Part shown: in pieces, positions 18,056 through 27,547 of the stretch
How positions within the stretch are numbered: position 1 is the first letter of the stretch
How the letters are laid out: each line of letters begins with the position of its first letter
Source: an uncultured Cytophagaceae bacterium
GTDB lineage: Bacteria > Bacteroidota > Bacteroidia > Cytophagales > Spirosomataceae
Length of the DNA: 39,214 nt
Direction: 5' to 3'
Assembly: GCA_903907745.1 (NCBI GenBank)
Contig: CAIVPF010000029.1
Span: forward strand, 1 to 39,214
Notes under the pieces: generated by a model
Told to the model about the DNA's origin: nothing
Database searches by the model: none
Seen by the model: only the letters and a program-made list of their open reading frames with translations
Translations under genes and position numbers: made by a program

Positions 18056-19314
18056 TTATTCTAATTAGCCTTTTTTTTGTTTTGGGGATTAGGTTTCACC
18101 AGGCACGAATCCAAGGATTACCCACCGCGATTAGCCTGGTGCTAGCCAGCACATTAAACTTGGTTATTCTTTCTTGGTCCTTTATTCTCTGCCTTTGGTT
18201 GTCATTCGATTTTAAAATAGCGCTGATTATTTTAGTATTTTTCTACGGATACCTTGTGAAAAAATACGCTACTTTTAAATTGACTTCCCTGAAAATCCCA
18301 AGCACGATGAGCCTGCTTGCCTGTGCGATTTTGGGCCTTGCCGCGATATTTTACCAAAAGAGTAGCATCCCATGGGGCGGCTGGGATGCGGTGGCCATTT
18401 GGAACCAACATGCCAAGTTTTTATCCGCAGGGCCACAATGGATTGCCATGTTTGACCCCGCACTTTCCTCGTCTCACCCGGATTATCCCTTATTTCTACC
18501 TTCGCTAATCGCCATCGCTTGGCAAGCCTTTCCTGGCCTTTCGAATGCGGTTCCCATGATCTTAGGACTTTTTCCTTTGCTGGGGATTCTGACCATTTTA
18601 TTTTTTTCCATGCCCCAAAAAGCCATTGGTATTATTCCTTGCGTCATCCTGTTAGTAGATAAGGCATTTATCGATCAGGCCGCTAGCCAATATGCCGATA
18701 CGTGGTTGGCTTTTTTTATTTTAATGGGGCTTTATTTACTCGTTGAGCTGCCCAAAAACAAACATTTGGCGTGGGTAATTGGGTTGATTTTGGCAAATTG
18801 TTGTTGGATTAAAAACGAAGGTTTTATCTTTTTCATTTTGGCCGGCGCGACCACCGTATATTATCTATTTCCGCATAAAAAAAATCTACTCGTTTTTATG
18901 GCGAGTGCGGGAATTCTCCTTTTACTCATCCTGTTTTATAAAATTCATTGGACCCCAGCGAATGACATGGCGGCGGAAATGAAGGGCTCGATTTGGCAGA
19001 AATTAAAATCCCAGGAGCGTTATTTTACCCTATTTGATTTTGCCAAAAAATCAATGCTTGCCGAATATCAAATGCTGATACCGCTCGCATTGATTGGCCT
19101 ATTTATAGTTAAATCCTTTCCAAAGAGCCTGCTTTTACCTAGTCTAGTGATTATTTTGTTGTTTTTGGCGTATATGGGGATTTATTTGATTACACCAAAA
19201 GATCTTAGTTGGCATTTATCAACCTCCTTTTTTAGATTAATTCATCACCTATATCCAAGTATCCTTTTCCTGTATTTTTGTTTAATGGACCAACATAAAA
19301 AGTATTTGATTTGA
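18052..19314 (+). CDS. Polytopic membrane protein, GT-C glycosyltransferase-like
   Basis: A 420-residue protein with about ten hydrophobic helices. The first large loop carries WGGWDAVAIWNQHAKFL (Asp near residue 110) and then SSHPDYPLFLP; further on come SQYADTWLAFF and WIKNEGFIFF. These motifs recur in GT-C type membrane transferases that use polyprenyl-phosphate sugars, where an acidic residue in the first loop is catalytic. A DPM1-like GT2 gene, which could make such a lipid-linked sugar, follows 73 bp downstream. The acceptor (glycan or protein) cannot be deduced. The GT-C assignment is a motif-level judgement. Confidence 0.7.
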   Translation: MIILISLFFVLGIRFHQARIQGLPTAISLVLASTLNLVILSWSFILCLWLSFDFKIALIILVFFYGYLVKKYATFKLTSLKIPSTMSLLACAILGLAAIFYQKSSIPWGGWDAVAIWNQHAKFLSAGPQWIAMFDPALSSSHPDYPLFLPSLIAIAWQAFPGLSNAVPMILGLFPLLGILTILFFSMPQKAIGIIPCVILLVDKAFIDQAASQYADTWLAFFILMGLYLLVELPKNKHLAWVIGLILANCCWIKNEGFIFFILAGATTVYYLFPHKKNLLVFMASAGILLLLILFYKIHWTPANDMAAEMKGSIWQKLKSQERYFTLFDFAKKSMLAEYQMLIPLALIGLFIVKSFPKSLLLPSLVIILLFLAYMGIYLITPKDLSWHLSTSFFRLIHHLYPSILFLYFCLMDQHKKYLI

Positions 19315-19387
19315 TCCCCATTTTGCTTCTAAATCCAATTGATATTTTCTAAATTGCAGCATTTCTCTCTCATTTTGCATTTCCTCT

Positions 19388-20098
19388 ATGACCTTTAAGA
19401 AACTTTCGATCATCATTCCGGCTTATAACGAAGGGCCTACGATCCATTTTATTTTGGAGAAAATTGATTCTGTCATTTTATTGGGAAACTTAGAGAAAGA
19501 AATAATCGTCGTGGATGATTGCAGTTCGGATCAAACGGTAGACCGGCTGAATGACTATATGAAAAAGCACCCGGATCAAACTATTCAACTTATTCAGCAC
19601 CCAAAAAATCAAGGAAAAGGAGCTGCCTTGCATACGGGTATCAAACAAGCAACAGGTGATATTTTGGTGATTCAAGATGCTGATTTGGAATATGATCCAA
19701 ACGAATTTAATATTCTTTTGAAACCCATTTTAGATGGTTTTGCGGATGTGGTTTATGGCAGTCGATTTATCGGGGGTAAACCTCATCGAATTTTATTTTT
19801 TTGGCATAGTATTGGCAATAAAATTCTGACCTTTTTAAGTAATGCCCTGACGAATTTGAATTTAACAGACATGGAAACCTGTTACAAAATGTTCCGTACG
19901 GATGTCATTCAATCCATCGATTTACAGGAAAAACGCTTTGGTTTTGAGCCAGAAGTTACGGCGAAAATCGCTAAAATAAAGGGGGTACGCATCTATGAAG
20001 TTGGGATAAGCTATTTTGGCCGGACCTTTGAGGAGGGGAAAAAAATCGGCTGGAAAGATGGATTTAGAGCGATTTATTGCATTTTAAAATACCATTAA
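19388..20098 (+). CDS. GT2 glycosyltransferase, dolichyl/polyprenyl-phosphate mannosyltransferase-like
   Basis: A 236-residue GT-A fold enzyme without membrane helices, like soluble DPM1. Motifs in order are [42 protein letters not shown], the metal-binding [30 protein letters not shown] and [13 protein letters not shown]. Enzymes of this type transfer a sugar from a nucleotide to polyprenyl phosphate at the inner face of the membrane. Together with the upstream GT-C-like protein it suggests a lipid-linked sugar donor and a membrane transferase that uses it. The C-terminal [16 protein letters not shown] is common in this subfamily. No clear terminator follows it. Confidence 0.9.
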   Translation: MTFKKLSIIIPAYNEGPTIHFILEKIDSVILLGNLEKEIIVVDDCSSDQTVDRLNDYMKKHPDQTIQLIQHPKNQGKGAALHTGIKQATGDILVIQDADLEYDPNEFNILLKPILDGFADVVYGSRFIGGKPHRILFFWHSIGNKILTFLSNALTNLNLTDMETCYKMFRTDVIQSIDLQEKRFGFEPEVTAKIAKIKGVRIYEVGISYFGRTFEEGKKIGWKDGFRAIYCILKYH

Positions 20099-20217
20099 GT
20101 TGCCCCGAGGAGTATGATTGACAAAATACCAGAGCTGGTAAAGGATCCGCAAGCTTGATTTTTTTCAGAAAGATATTTGCAATTAGGCTTTTCTGATGTG
20201 GCGGTAGATTCTTCTTC

Positions 20218-20481
20218 TCAAAAAAGGAAATTTGAATTCATACCAAACTTCTTCTTCAATAAATAAAAATCCCCGTTTTTTGAAAACCGAATGCTATAAT
20301 AGGTCTGGAGATCTTCCCATTGTATACGCTTGAAATTCTCATCCTCTGTAATCGTAGTTTGATTCGGATTTAGTTTCGACACAAAATGATCAAAATTGGC
20401 CTTTCCTAGCGTACTAACTTCAGAAAATTTGTATTGATTAAATATTCCATGTATGATTAATTGAAGAATATTTTTGGTCAT
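20218..20481 (-). CDS. Small hypothetical protein next to an XRE regulator
   Basis: An 87-residue AT-rich reading frame that I do not recognise. I prefer the ATG at 20481 (MTKNILQL), seven bases after the regulator stop, over the in-frame ATG at 20508, which would overlap the regulator gene by 20 bases. It shows an amphipathic N-terminus (ILQLIIHGIF) and a mixed polar C-terminal part with FKRIQWEDLQTYYSIRFSKNGDFYLLKKKFG. No metal, nucleotide or catalytic motif stands out. Position suggests co-transcription with the XRE gene, as in small regulator-partner or toxin-antitoxin pairs; that is only a possibility. Confidence 0.5.
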   Translation of the reverse strand: MTKNILQLIIHGIFNQYKFSEVSTLGKANFDHFVSKLNPNQTTITEDENFKRIQWEDLQTYYSIRFSKNGDFYLLKKKFGMNSNFLF

Positions 20482-20488
20482 GATAAAA

Positions 20489-20710
20489 TTAAAAATTGAA
20501 AATTTCATTCAAATAAACCCCTAGAGCGCTTGATAATCTATAAATCTGAAAAATACTCGTGTTTATTTGACCAAGCTCGATCCGCTGCAATTGCTTGGTT
20601 TCAATCCCAGCCTCAATAGCAAGTTGTTCTATGGTTAACCCTTTGTGCATTCGTAACTCCCTAATTCTTGACCCCACTTTTAGTGTAAGTTCCTCTTTCT
20701 TAAAGTTCAT
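20489..20710 (-). CDS. XRE-family helix-turn-helix regulator
   Basis: A 73-residue single-domain DNA-binding protein. The HTH runs over residues about 11-65: VGSRIRELRMHKGLTIEQLA, then IEAGIETKQLQRIELGQI and a typical final helix IYRLSSALGVYLNEIF. It probably represses its own promoter and possibly other genes. A perfect 7-bp inverted repeat 54 bases upstream is a candidate operator. The gene and its partner stand in a short AT-rich segment next to tRNA-Phe, which is a frequent place for acquired DNA. Confidence 0.85.
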   Translation of the reverse strand: MNFKKEELTLKVGSRIRELRMHKGLTIEQLAIEAGIETKQLQRIELGQINTSIFQIYRLSSALGVYLNEIFNF

Positions 20711-20763
20711 TCATATCAATTTCTCACATTTACATAAATTTCTAACTTGTAATATCTTATCAC

Positions 20764-20781
20764 AAGGTCAAATCTGACCTT
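20764..20781. promoter_or_regulatory. Candidate operator or small hairpin upstream of the XRE gene
   Basis: AAGGTCA (20764-20770) and TGACCTT (20775-20781) are a perfect inverted repeat with a four-base spacer. The position upstream of an XRE gene suits an operator; the following T-run would also fit a weak plus-strand terminator. Confidence 0.35.
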
Positions 20782-21036
20782 TTAAGAGCGGAAAGCATAA
20801 ATTACCGCTTAATAAACGATTATTTTTAATTATACTATCCGAAAAATGTTTATTCACATTTTTATAAAAAAATGCACCCATTCGTTATTCGGATACCAAT
20901 CCCACCATCATGCGTTCAAAGATTCTGGGTTTAGAATCTTTACCTAACGCATTGATGCATACGATAAAAGATAGTGATTCATCCTGGTATAGGCGAATCC
21001 GTCCTTTGAAAATTAGTGGACATGAAAATTCGATCA

Positions 21037-21072
21037 ACAAAAAACCCTTCCTGCTTTCGTAGGAAGGGTTTT
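21037..21072 (-). terminator. Intrinsic terminator after tRNA-Phe
   Basis: On the minus strand a 12-bp stem, AAAACCCTTCCT (bases 21072-21061) pairing with its complement at 21052-21041, has an 8-base loop and a following T-rich run. It begins 11 bases after the CCA end of the tRNA. Confidence 0.85.
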
Positions 21073-21083
21073 GAAAACCAAAA

Positions 21084-21159
21084 TGGTGGTAGATCCCGGA
21101 CTCGAACCGGGGACACACGGATTTTCAGTCCGATGCTCTACCAACTGAGCTAATCCACC
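21084..21159 (-). tRNA. tRNA-Phe (anticodon GAA)
   Basis: A 76-base cloverleaf read on the minus strand. The acceptor stem GGTGGAT pairs with ATCTACC (one G-T pair). The D-arm AGCTCAGTTGGTAGAGC, the anticodon loop CTGAAAA with anticodon GAA, and the T-arm with GGTTCGAGTCC are present, and the CCA end is encoded. A terminator follows directly, so it is a single-gene transcript. The 155 bases between it and the Wzi-like gene should contain its promoter and that of the divergent gene. Confidence 0.97.
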
Positions 21160-21314
21160 ATTGGCTCCTAATTGGGACTGCAAAAATAGAAATTATTTTT
21201 TTTAATCCCAATCTGGCCTTAAAAATAGTTGAAATAAAAAAGCACCGATAAATAAAGAAGTGTTGATTATCCTTTCCGAAAATCGTTATTTTACTGAAGT
21301 TCTAAACTAATTCC

Positions 21315-22742
21315 ATGCTTTCTTCCATCCTGCTTAGCGCATTCCTTGCTTTAGGAAACCCAAGCGACACGAGCTTCCATAGCTCTTTGGAAATCAAGGC
21401 CTTGGCCTCTGACTTAGGGACTACACCTTTCTGGCTACGTAGCTTACAATACGGCACGATGCCCCTCGAAAATCCGGGGGCGGTGGGTATTATCCGACAT
21501 GGTAAAAACAGCGATTTTAGTAAAAAATATGATTGGAATTATCGGGTAGAGGCCGTTGGATGGGCAGGACAAAAATCCGATTTTTTTCTATCTGAGGCCT
21601 TTGTGAGTGGACGGCGGGGCAAATGGGAACTTTGGGCCGGTCGTAAAAAAGAAATCTATGGCCTAGGCGATTCCACCCTATCCGGCGGTTTTTATGCATG
21701 GTCCGGGAATGCGTTACCTATGCCCAAAGTGCAAGTCGGGACGCGCGATTATTTGAATTTTTTCAAAAACTGGTTTGGTATCCATATGACCTTTGCGCAT
21801 GGTTGGTTCGACAACCAAGGCCCTGTCCTAAACGCCATGCTGCATCAAAAAACACTATTTGGCCGCATCGGGAAACCTAATTCGCTTTTTAGTTTCTATG
21901 GTGGCCTCAACCATTTCGTTTCTTGGGGCGGGGAATCAAAGGTCAAAACCGGTGGGGAATATGATTATTATCCATCGAGTTTAAATGCTTATTTCTATGT
22001 GGTGACACTGCTGAAAGATCGTAGTATTGTGGCCGTTGATACTTTAACCACATACGATGATGCTGGAAATCAATATGGCAACCACCTCGGCTCCGTCGAT
22101 TTTGCGCTGAAATTCCAACCCGCTTGGGGCGAAGTCCTCGTCTATAAACAAACCGCCTATGAAACAGGACGTTTGTTTAGTTTAACCACGGCCGATGATG
22201 GTATTTCCGGTATCTCCATCAAACTCAAAAAACCTGGGTTCATCGAAGCCATTACGTTTGAATATTTGTATACCGCGAATCAAGGGCGGTATGTTTCGGG
22301 AATCGGCCGGTATTTTGGTCTAAAAGATCCACATTTGTCGGAACTGGAAGGCTATTTCAACAATGGTGGGCGTGGTGGCTGGAATTATATGGGCAAAGGA
22401 ATCGGGACGCCCCTGATGATCATCGACAATGAAAGTGCACAGGGAGGTGGGGTCAATTTTTCGCGGAATGCGAATGAATCTTTTTATCTGGGAATACGTG
22501 GATCATTTCCGAACCAATTATTCTGGCAAATTCGTGCCTCCCAATCCTATCACGGGTATATCATAGGCAGCACGTGGTACAATCAATACGTTTCTTATAT
22601 TCCCCAATTTTCCGCGGCACTTTCCCTCGGCAAACAAGTAGGCGATAATTTGAGCTTTCAAGCACAAATCGGTTATGACCAAGGCGAACGAATTAAAAAT
22701 ACCTTGGGCATGAATTTAGGTTTCAAATACCAAATCCATTAA
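21315..22742 (+). CDS. Capsule assembly Wzi family outer membrane protein
   Basis: A 475-residue protein of the Wzi-like family, outer membrane beta-barrels that bind capsular polysaccharide at the cell surface. A short hydrophobic signal (residues 1-14) is followed by the typical N-terminal pattern GTTPFWLRSLQYGTMP, then WAGRKKEIYGLGDSTLSGG, IHMTFAHGWFDN and LYGGLNHFVSWGG-like strands (here FSFYGGLNHFVSWGG), with amphipathic strands to a C-terminal FKYQIH. Length is normal for the family. The lptB gene follows 35 bases later but has its own -7 box. No capsule synthesis locus is adjacent, though glycosyltransferase genes lie on both sides. Confidence 0.85.
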   Translation: MLSSILLSAFLALGNPSDTSFHSSLEIKALASDLGTTPFWLRSLQYGTMPLENPGAVGIIRHGKNSDFSKKYDWNYRVEAVGWAGQKSDFFLSEAFVSGRRGKWELWAGRKKEIYGLGDSTLSGGFYAWSGNALPMPKVQVGTRDYLNFFKNWFGIHMTFAHGWFDNQGPVLNAMLHQKTLFGRIGKPNSLFSFYGGLNHFVSWGGESKVKTGGEYDYYPSSLNAYFYVVTLLKDRSIVAVDTLTTYDDAGNQYGNHLGSVDFALKFQPAWGEVLVYKQTAYETGRLFSLTTADDGISGISIKLKKPGFIEAITFEYLYTANQGRYVSGIGRYFGLKDPHLSELEGYFNNGGRGGWNYMGKGIGTPLMIIDNESAQGGGVNFSRNANESFYLGIRGSFPNQLFWQIRASQSYHGYIIGSTWYNQYVSYIPQFSAALSLGKQVGDNLSFQAQIGYDQGERIKNTLGMNLGFKYQIH

Positions 22743-22755
22743 CATCAGTCCAATT

Positions 22756-22763
22756 TATATTTG
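22756..22763 (+). promoter_or_regulatory. -7 promoter box of lptB
   Basis: TATATTTG is a perfect consensus match 14 bases before the lptB ATG, giving an ordinary short leader. Confidence 0.6.
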
Positions 22764-22777
22764 TAGATTTGTGACCA

Positions 22778-23509
22778 ATGATTCTACGCACCGAAAATCT
22801 TGTGAAAAAATATGGCCAGCGACTGGTCAATGACCACATTTCATACCAAGTGGCCCAAGGGGAAATCGTAGGTCTTTTAGGTCCCAATGGTGCCGGAAAA
22901 ACAACTTCCTTTTACATCGCCACCGGCCTTGTAAAACCCAATGAAGGCAAGGTGTTTTTGGATGACCTCGATGTCACCAACCTCCCCATGTACAAACGAG
23001 CACGCCTCGGAATCGGTTATTTAGCGCAAGAAGCGAGTGTTTTTAGAACTTTGTCGGTCGAAGAAAATATCCTCGCCGTACTCGAAATGACCGACCTCAG
23101 CAAGGCGGAACAAAAAGAAAAAACGGAAAGTCTGCTGGAGGAATTTTCGCTCACCCATGTACGAAAAAGTTTGGGCCAAGTGCTATCAGGAGGAGAACGT
23201 CGGCGGACGGAAATAGCTCGAGCGCTGGCCGTTGACCCTAAATTCATCTTACTAGACGAGCCCTTTGCTGGCGTGGATCCCATCGCCGTGGAAGAAATTC
23301 AAAGCATCGTGGCCAAATTAAAATACCGAAATATCGGAATTCTGATCACCGACCACAACGTGGACGAGACCCTTTCCATCACTGACCGCGCCTATTTACT
23401 TTTCGAAGGCAAAATTCTAAAAGCCGGGACGCCGCAAGAATTGGCAGATGATGAGCAGGTGCGTAGACTTTACCTCGGTAAAAACTTTGAGCTTCGGAAG
23501 AAAAAATGA
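22778..23509 (+). CDS. lptB: LPS export ABC transporter ATP-binding protein LptB
   Basis: A 243-residue ABC ATPase that powers extraction of lipopolysaccharide from the inner membrane together with LptF and LptG. Walker A is GPNGAGKTT (about residue 35), the Q-loop region [18 protein letters not shown] is characteristic of LptB, the signature is [15 protein letters not shown], Walker B is [13 protein letters not shown], and the switch His is in [10 protein letters not shown]. Length fits. The gene overlaps the next one by four bases (ATGA). A gene for an LptF/LptG-type permease starts 15 kb away at the right edge. Confidence 0.95.
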   Translation: MILRTENLVKKYGQRLVNDHISYQVAQGEIVGLLGPNGAGKTTSFYIATGLVKPNEGKVFLDDLDVTNLPMYKRARLGIGYLAQEASVFRTLSVEENILAVLEMTDLSKAEQKEKTESLLEEFSLTHVRKSLGQVLSGGERRRTEIARALAVDPKFILLDEPFAGVDPIAVEEIQSIVAKLKYRNIGILITDHNVDETLSITDRAYLLFEGKILKAGTPQELADDEQVRRLYLGKNFELRKKK

Positions 23510-24630
23510 AAAAAGAAACCCTAGCCATTCATGCCACGCATATTCAAGACGAAACGGCGAATTCTGTGGCGACGCCTATATTTTTAAGCACGACCTTTGA
23601 GCGTTCTGCCGATGGAACTTATCCAAAAGGCCATATGTATTCTCGGAATTCCAATCCGAATCGGGAAGCGCTGGAAAAGGGATTGGCGGCCTTGGAAGGA
23701 GGGGCGCGCGCCTTTGCCTTTGGTTCGGGATTGGCGGCGGTTTCAGCTGTTTTTCAATGCCTTTCTAAAGGAGATCATGTCCTGATGCCGGAGGTTGGGT
23801 ATTATGCCAGCTATAAATTGGCCGAAGAGATCATGGGGCCCTGGGGTTTGGAAGTAGGCCAAACAGATATGGGTTCATTGGCCGCCATTGAGGCTGCGAT
23901 TCAACCGAATACGCGCTTGATTTGGGTTGAAACTCCAGCAAATCCGCTCTTAAGTTTATCGGATATTGAGGCCATTGTGACCCTAGCTCATGCCCGAGGA
24001 ATTCGCGTGGGGGTGGATAATACGATTGCCACGCCGATTTTCCAAAACCCGTTGGCCTTAGGTGCGGATTTGGTGATGCATTCGACGACTAAATACATTG
24101 GTGGACATTCGGATGTCTTAGGTGGGGCGATTGTGGTGAAGGAGAATGATGCCTGGGCGGAGCGGATCCAACGTGTGCAAATTCTGATGGGTGCTACCCA
24201 AAATCCTTTGGACTGTTATTTATTGGCCCGTGGCCTAAAAACCTTGCCGATTCGGATGCGGGAGCAGGCGGCCTCCGCTTTGGATTTAGCCAAAAAATTA
24301 GAGACTCATCCGCAAATCGCCCAAGTACATTATCCGGGACTTCCGTCACATCCTCAATATGCCTTAGCGATGAAGCAAATGCCTTTGGGCCAAAGTGCTA
24401 TGATTGCCATTCAGATTTTGGGTGATGAATCACGCGCGCGTCGGGTTGCCAATGCGCTCAAGCTATTTACACAGGCTACGAGTTTAGGGGGTGTGGAAAG
24501 TTTGGTTGAACATCGTCGGTCTATCGAAGGTCCCCCCAGCACGACGCCGGGTAATTTATTGCGTTTATCGATCGGATTAGAACATGTGGATGATTTGTGG
24601 GAGGATCTCCAACAAGCCCTTCAGGCCTAA
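23506..24630 (+). CDS. Cystathionine gamma-synthase/lyase-type PLP enzyme
   Basis: A 374-residue enzyme of the Cys/Met metabolism PLP family (trans-sulfuration). Motifs are [26 protein letters not shown], the aromatic stacking site region [33 protein letters not shown], and the PLP lysine in [17 protein letters not shown] (about residue 195), followed by the late [10 protein letters not shown] and [10 protein letters not shown]. Cystathionine gamma-synthase, gamma-lyase, beta-lyase and homocysteine synthase cannot be told apart safely from motifs. The start overlaps lptB by four bases, so it is translationally coupled to an unrelated envelope gene. A short weak hairpin follows the stop. Confidence 0.9.
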   Translation: MKKETLAIHATHIQDETANSVATPIFLSTTFERSADGTYPKGHMYSRNSNPNREALEKGLAALEGGARAFAFGSGLAAVSAVFQCLSKGDHVLMPEVGYYASYKLAEEIMGPWGLEVGQTDMGSLAAIEAAIQPNTRLIWVETPANPLLSLSDIEAIVTLAHARGIRVGVDNTIATPIFQNPLALGADLVMHSTTKYIGGHSDVLGGAIVVKENDAWAERIQRVQILMGATQNPLDCYLLARGLKTLPIRMREQAASALDLAKKLETHPQIAQVHYPGLPSHPQYALAMKQMPLGQSAMIAIQILGDESRARRVANALKLFTQATSLGGVESLVEHRRSIEGPPSTTPGNLLRLSIGLEHVDDLWEDLQQALQA

Positions 24631-24633
24631 TTA

Positions 24634-24652
24634 ATCAAGTACTTGATCTTTT
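24634..24652 (+). terminator. Weak candidate terminator
   Basis: ATCAAGTACTTGAT is a palindrome (5-bp stem, GTAC loop) followed by CTTTTT just after the PLP enzyme stop. The short AT-rich stem makes it a weak call. Confidence 0.35.
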
Positions 24653-24686
24653 TCAAACGGAGCATTTTTTCTCTCCCTTTTTGGCT

Positions 24687-24694
24687 TATTTTTG
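24687..24694 (+). promoter_or_regulatory. -7 promoter box of recJ
   Basis: TATTTTTG is a perfect consensus match ending four bases before the recJ ATG, so a leaderless transcript is likely. Confidence 0.6.
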
Positions 24695-24698
24695 ACCC

Positions 24699-26444
24699 AT
24701 GATTCAACCCAAGAAAAACTGGATTCCCGTTCCGATTCCTGCCCCTGACAAGGTGCAGGCCTTGGGCGAGGCATTGAAGGTAACGAAGAACCCTTATTTT
24801 TTACAATTGCTCGTTTCGCGGGGTATTGAGACTTTTGACCAGGCGAAGGCTTTTATGCTTCCATCGCTTGATTTATTGCACGATCCATTTTTAATGAAGG
24901 ATATGGATGTGGCGGTGGAACGATTGGGCTTGGCTTTAGAAAACGGGGAGAAAATTCTGATTTATGGGGATTATGATGTGGATGGGACGACATCCGTGGC
25001 GCTGGTATATGGCTACCTGACGGAAATGTTGGGGGCTGATTGTGATTATTACATTCCGGATCGCTATTCTGAGGGATATGGGGTGTCTCAAGCGGGTGTT
25101 CAATTCGCGGCGGATAATGGATATAGCTTACTTATTTCTTTAGATTGTGGGATTAAAGCCCATGAAAAAGTAGCCTGGTGTCATGAACAGGGAATAGATT
25201 TTATTGTTTGCGATCACCATTTGCCGGATGAGACTTTGCCAAATGCCTTGGCGGTTTTAGATCCTAAGCGAACAGATTGTGGGTATCCCTTTAAAGAATT
25301 GACGGGATGTGGGGTAGGATTTAAATTATTGAGCGCTTTTGCGCAAGCGAATGATTTGGAGATGGAGCCCCTTTGGGATCGCCTGGATTTATTAGCTTGT
25401 TCGATTGCGGCGGATATGGTTCCCATTTTAGATGAGAATCGCATTTTTGCCTACTGGGGTTTACAAAAATTAGGTACGAGTCCGAGTCCAGGCTTGGATT
25501 ATTTATTGCAAAAAGCGAGTAAGAAAGCGCCTATTCAGATTTCAGATATTGTTTTTTCGATTTCGCCTATAATCAATGCGGCGGGTCGGATGGACCATGC
25601 GCATGGGGCGGTCAAATTATTATTGGCCAGCGATTTAACGGAAGCCCAAATGATGGCGGAGAGCGTGATTCAGCAGAATTTGGACAGACGGGTGGTGGAG
25701 AAAGAGATCGTCCAACAGGCCCTCGCCATGTTTTCTGAAAATACCTTTTTACAAAAAGCCAAAAGTACGGTGTTATTCCAAGCGGGTTGGCACAAAGGCG
25801 TTGTAGGGATTGTGGCCAGTAAAATTCAAGAAGTATATTTTCGGCCCACGATTATTTTAACAGAATCCCTTGGGCAAATTGTAGGTTCGGCGCGGTCGGT
25901 GAAGGGTTTTGATATACACCATGCGCTGGAACAAAGTGCTGATTTGTTGGAGCAATTTGGGGGCCATACGCATGCGGCGGGTTTGCATTTGAAGCCGGAA
26001 AATTTGGAAGCCTTTATTGCGCGCTTTGAAGAATTGGTACAAGCGGGTATTCCTGATGGCAAAATAAAGGCAGATTTGTCGCTCGATGTTTCTCTGCCCA
26101 TGGAATCGATAACACTAGGTTTTTACGATAATTTATTAACCCGTTTATCGCCTTATGGCCCAGGAAATATGTTGCCGAATTTCCACAGTGAAAATCTGTA
26201 TTTGACCAAAGCCCCTTTTATTATGAAAGAGGACCATTTAAAATTAATGATTGGATTGCATCCGAGTCAGACGATGTTTGAGGCGGTGGGATTTGGGATT
26301 CGAAAAGATTTTTATGAGGGTTTGATGGAGGCCTATGAGCAACAAAAACCCATTGAATTAGTCTACCATGTCGAAGTGAATGAATTCAGAGGGCAGCGCA
26401 ACTTACAAATGCGCATTCTAGATATTTCGCAAAGTAAGAAATAA
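24699..26444 (+). CDS. recJ: Single-stranded-DNA-specific exonuclease RecJ
   Basis: A 581-residue 5'-3' single-strand DNA exonuclease used in recombination and mismatch repair. The DHH phosphoesterase domain is clear: [11 protein letters not shown] (about residue 88), [31 protein letters not shown] (about 171), and [19 protein letters not shown]. The DHHA1 domain has [15 protein letters not shown] and [11 protein letters not shown] (about 420). A C-terminal OB-fold-type domain follows. Length is typical. All metal-binding acidic and His residues that I can check are present. The epimerase gene begins shortly downstream with its own promoter box. Confidence 0.96.
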   Translation: MIQPKKNWIPVPIPAPDKVQALGEALKVTKNPYFLQLLVSRGIETFDQAKAFMLPSLDLLHDPFLMKDMDVAVERLGLALENGEKILIYGDYDVDGTTSVALVYGYLTEMLGADCDYYIPDRYSEGYGVSQAGVQFAADNGYSLLISLDCGIKAHEKVAWCHEQGIDFIVCDHHLPDETLPNALAVLDPKRTDCGYPFKELTGCGVGFKLLSAFAQANDLEMEPLWDRLDLLACSIAADMVPILDENRIFAYWGLQKLGTSPSPGLDYLLQKASKKAPIQISDIVFSISPIINAAGRMDHAHGAVKLLLASDLTEAQMMAESVIQQNLDRRVVEKEIVQQALAMFSENTFLQKAKSTVLFQAGWHKGVVGIVASKIQEVYFRPTIILTESLGQIVGSARSVKGFDIHHALEQSADLLEQFGGHTHAAGLHLKPENLEAFIARFEELVQAGIPDGKIKADLSLDVSLPMESITLGFYDNLLTRLSPYGPGNMLPNFHSENLYLTKAPFIMKEDHLKLMIGLHPSQTMFEAVGFGIRKDFYEGLMEAYEQQKPIELVYHVEVNEFRGQRNLQMRILDISQSKK

Positions 26445-26448
26445 GAAT

Positions 26449-26456
26449 TAAGTTTG
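26449..26456 (+). promoter_or_regulatory. -7 promoter box of the epimerase/GT2 cassette
   Basis: TAAGTTTG matches TAnnTTTG directly after the recJ stop. It supports the ATG at 26486 and not the one at 26459 as the start, because the latter would coincide with the expected transcription start. Confidence 0.45.
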
Positions 26457-26485
26457 TAATGTTAATTCGCATTTTAACAATTCGC

Positions 26486-27547
26486 ATGGTAAAAAAATTA
26501 ATAGTAACGGGCTCTATGGGCCTTATTGGTTGTGAAGTAAGTGAATATTTTCTCCAAAAAGGTTGGGAAGTCCATGGGATTGACAACAACCAACGGGCTA
26601 TTTTTTTTGGTATACAAGGGGATAATTCGTCAAATAAAGACCGCTTACAAGTATACGGAGAAGCATATCAATTGCATAATCACATCGATATTCGTGATCG
26701 CCAAGCCATTTTAGACATCATTCCGGCCATTAAGCCAGATGCGATTGTTCATACGGCGGCTCAGCCGAGTCATGATCGGGCGGCATCCATTCCTTTTGAA
26801 GATTTTGATACGAATGCGGTGGGGACATTTAACTTGTTGGAATCCCTTCGGCGCTATGATACGAGCGTTCCTTTTGTTCATTTATCGACCAATAAAGTCT
26901 ATGGTGACGCCCCTAATTTCATCAAAATGAAGGAATTGGAAACCCGTTATGACTATGATGATATAACTTATGCCGAAGGAATTGCGGAAAGTTTTTCAAT
27001 CGACCAATCGAAACATTCTTTATTCGGAGCATCCAAAGTATCGGCGGATATCTCTGTGCAGGAATATGGACGTTATTTCAATATGCCCACAGCTTGTTTG
27101 CGTGGGGGCTGCTTGACTGGTCCGAATCATGCTGGGGTGGAATTGCATGGATTTTTGAGTTATTTGATCAAATGTAATATTGAAGAGCGCGAATACACCG
27201 TTTTTGGCTATAAAGGCAAACAGGTGCGTGACAATATTCATTCGTACGACGTGGCCCGTTTTATCGAGGAGTTTTTGAAGGCCCCACGCGTGGCAGAAGT
27301 GTATAACATTGGTGGGGGAAAAGATAATTCTGTGTCGATTTTAGAGGCTTTTGACCTGATCGCGAAGATTAGTGGCAAGCCGATGAAATATAAATACTTG
27401 GACGAAAATCGGATCGGAGACCATATTTGTTATTATAGCGATTTACGCAAAATGAAGGCTCATTATCCGAATTGGTACATTACAAAATCTCTGGAGGATG
27501 TGTTTGTTGACATCTATACCCGTTACATGGAACCAGCCAAAGCATGA
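26486..27547 (+). CDS. CDP-paratose 2-epimerase-like NAD-dependent SDR, catalytic Tyr replaced by Phe
   Basis: A 353-residue extended SDR enzyme, probably acting on a nucleotide-linked sugar. The dinucleotide-binding motif is TGSMGLIG (residues 8-15), followed by HTAAQPSHD and [10 protein letters not shown] (about 132-141), then [47 protein letters not shown] and [12 protein letters not shown]. These match the CDP-paratose/tyvelose epimerase-like group. The usual YxxxK is FGASK (Phe180, Lys184), so the canonical acid/base Tyr is missing; I recall this change as common to the subgroup. The start at 26486 places the glycine-rich loop at the normal distance from the N-terminus. It overlaps the next gene by four bases. 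Confidence 0.88.
   Translation: MVKKLIVTGSMGLIGCEVSEYFLQKGWEVHGIDNNQRAIFFGIQGDNSSNKDRLQVYGEAYQLHNHIDIRDRQAILDIIPAIKPDAIVHTAAQPSHDRAASIPFEDFDTNAVGTFNLLESLRRYDTSVPFVHLSTNKVYGDAPNFIKMKELETRYDYDDITYAEGIAESFSIDQSKHSLFGASKVSADISVQEYGRYFNMPTACLRGGCLTGPNHAGVELHGFLSYLIKCNIEEREYTVFGYKGKQVRDNIHSYDVARFIEEFLKAPRVAEVYNIGGGKDNSVSILEAFDLIAKISGKPMKYKYLDENRIGDHICYYSDLRKMKAHYPNWYITKSLEDVFVDIYTRYMEPAKA

Larger units (their letters stand above)
20711..21083. other. AT-rich gene-poor segment between XRE gene and tRNA-Phe
   Basis: I see no convincing gene in these 373 bases. They hold a 7-bp inverted repeat at 20764-20781, an 8-bp inverted pair TATCCGAA/TTCGGATA at 20836-20843 and 20888-20895, and the terminator of the tRNA at 21037-21072. 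A 77-codon open frame on the minus strand (20885-21118) runs through the terminator and into the tRNA and is not credible. Confidence 0.5.

Noticed and set aside
20113-20268. Short frame MIDKIPELVKDPQA, a TGA, then further open codons (FFSERYLQLGFSD...) as a broken gene remnant
   Set aside because: Only about 50 codons, no recognisable family, and it runs antisense into the small gene at 20218; a decayed gene is possible but cannot be supported.
20836-20895. Inverted pair TATCCGAA / TTCGGATA as ends of a mobile element
   Set aside because: The enclosed 44 bases hold no gene and there are no target duplications; eight bases are too few to support an element.
20885-21118. 77-codon minus-strand open frame
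   Set aside because: It crosses the tRNA terminator and enters the tRNA-Phe gene, so it is very unlikely to be translated.
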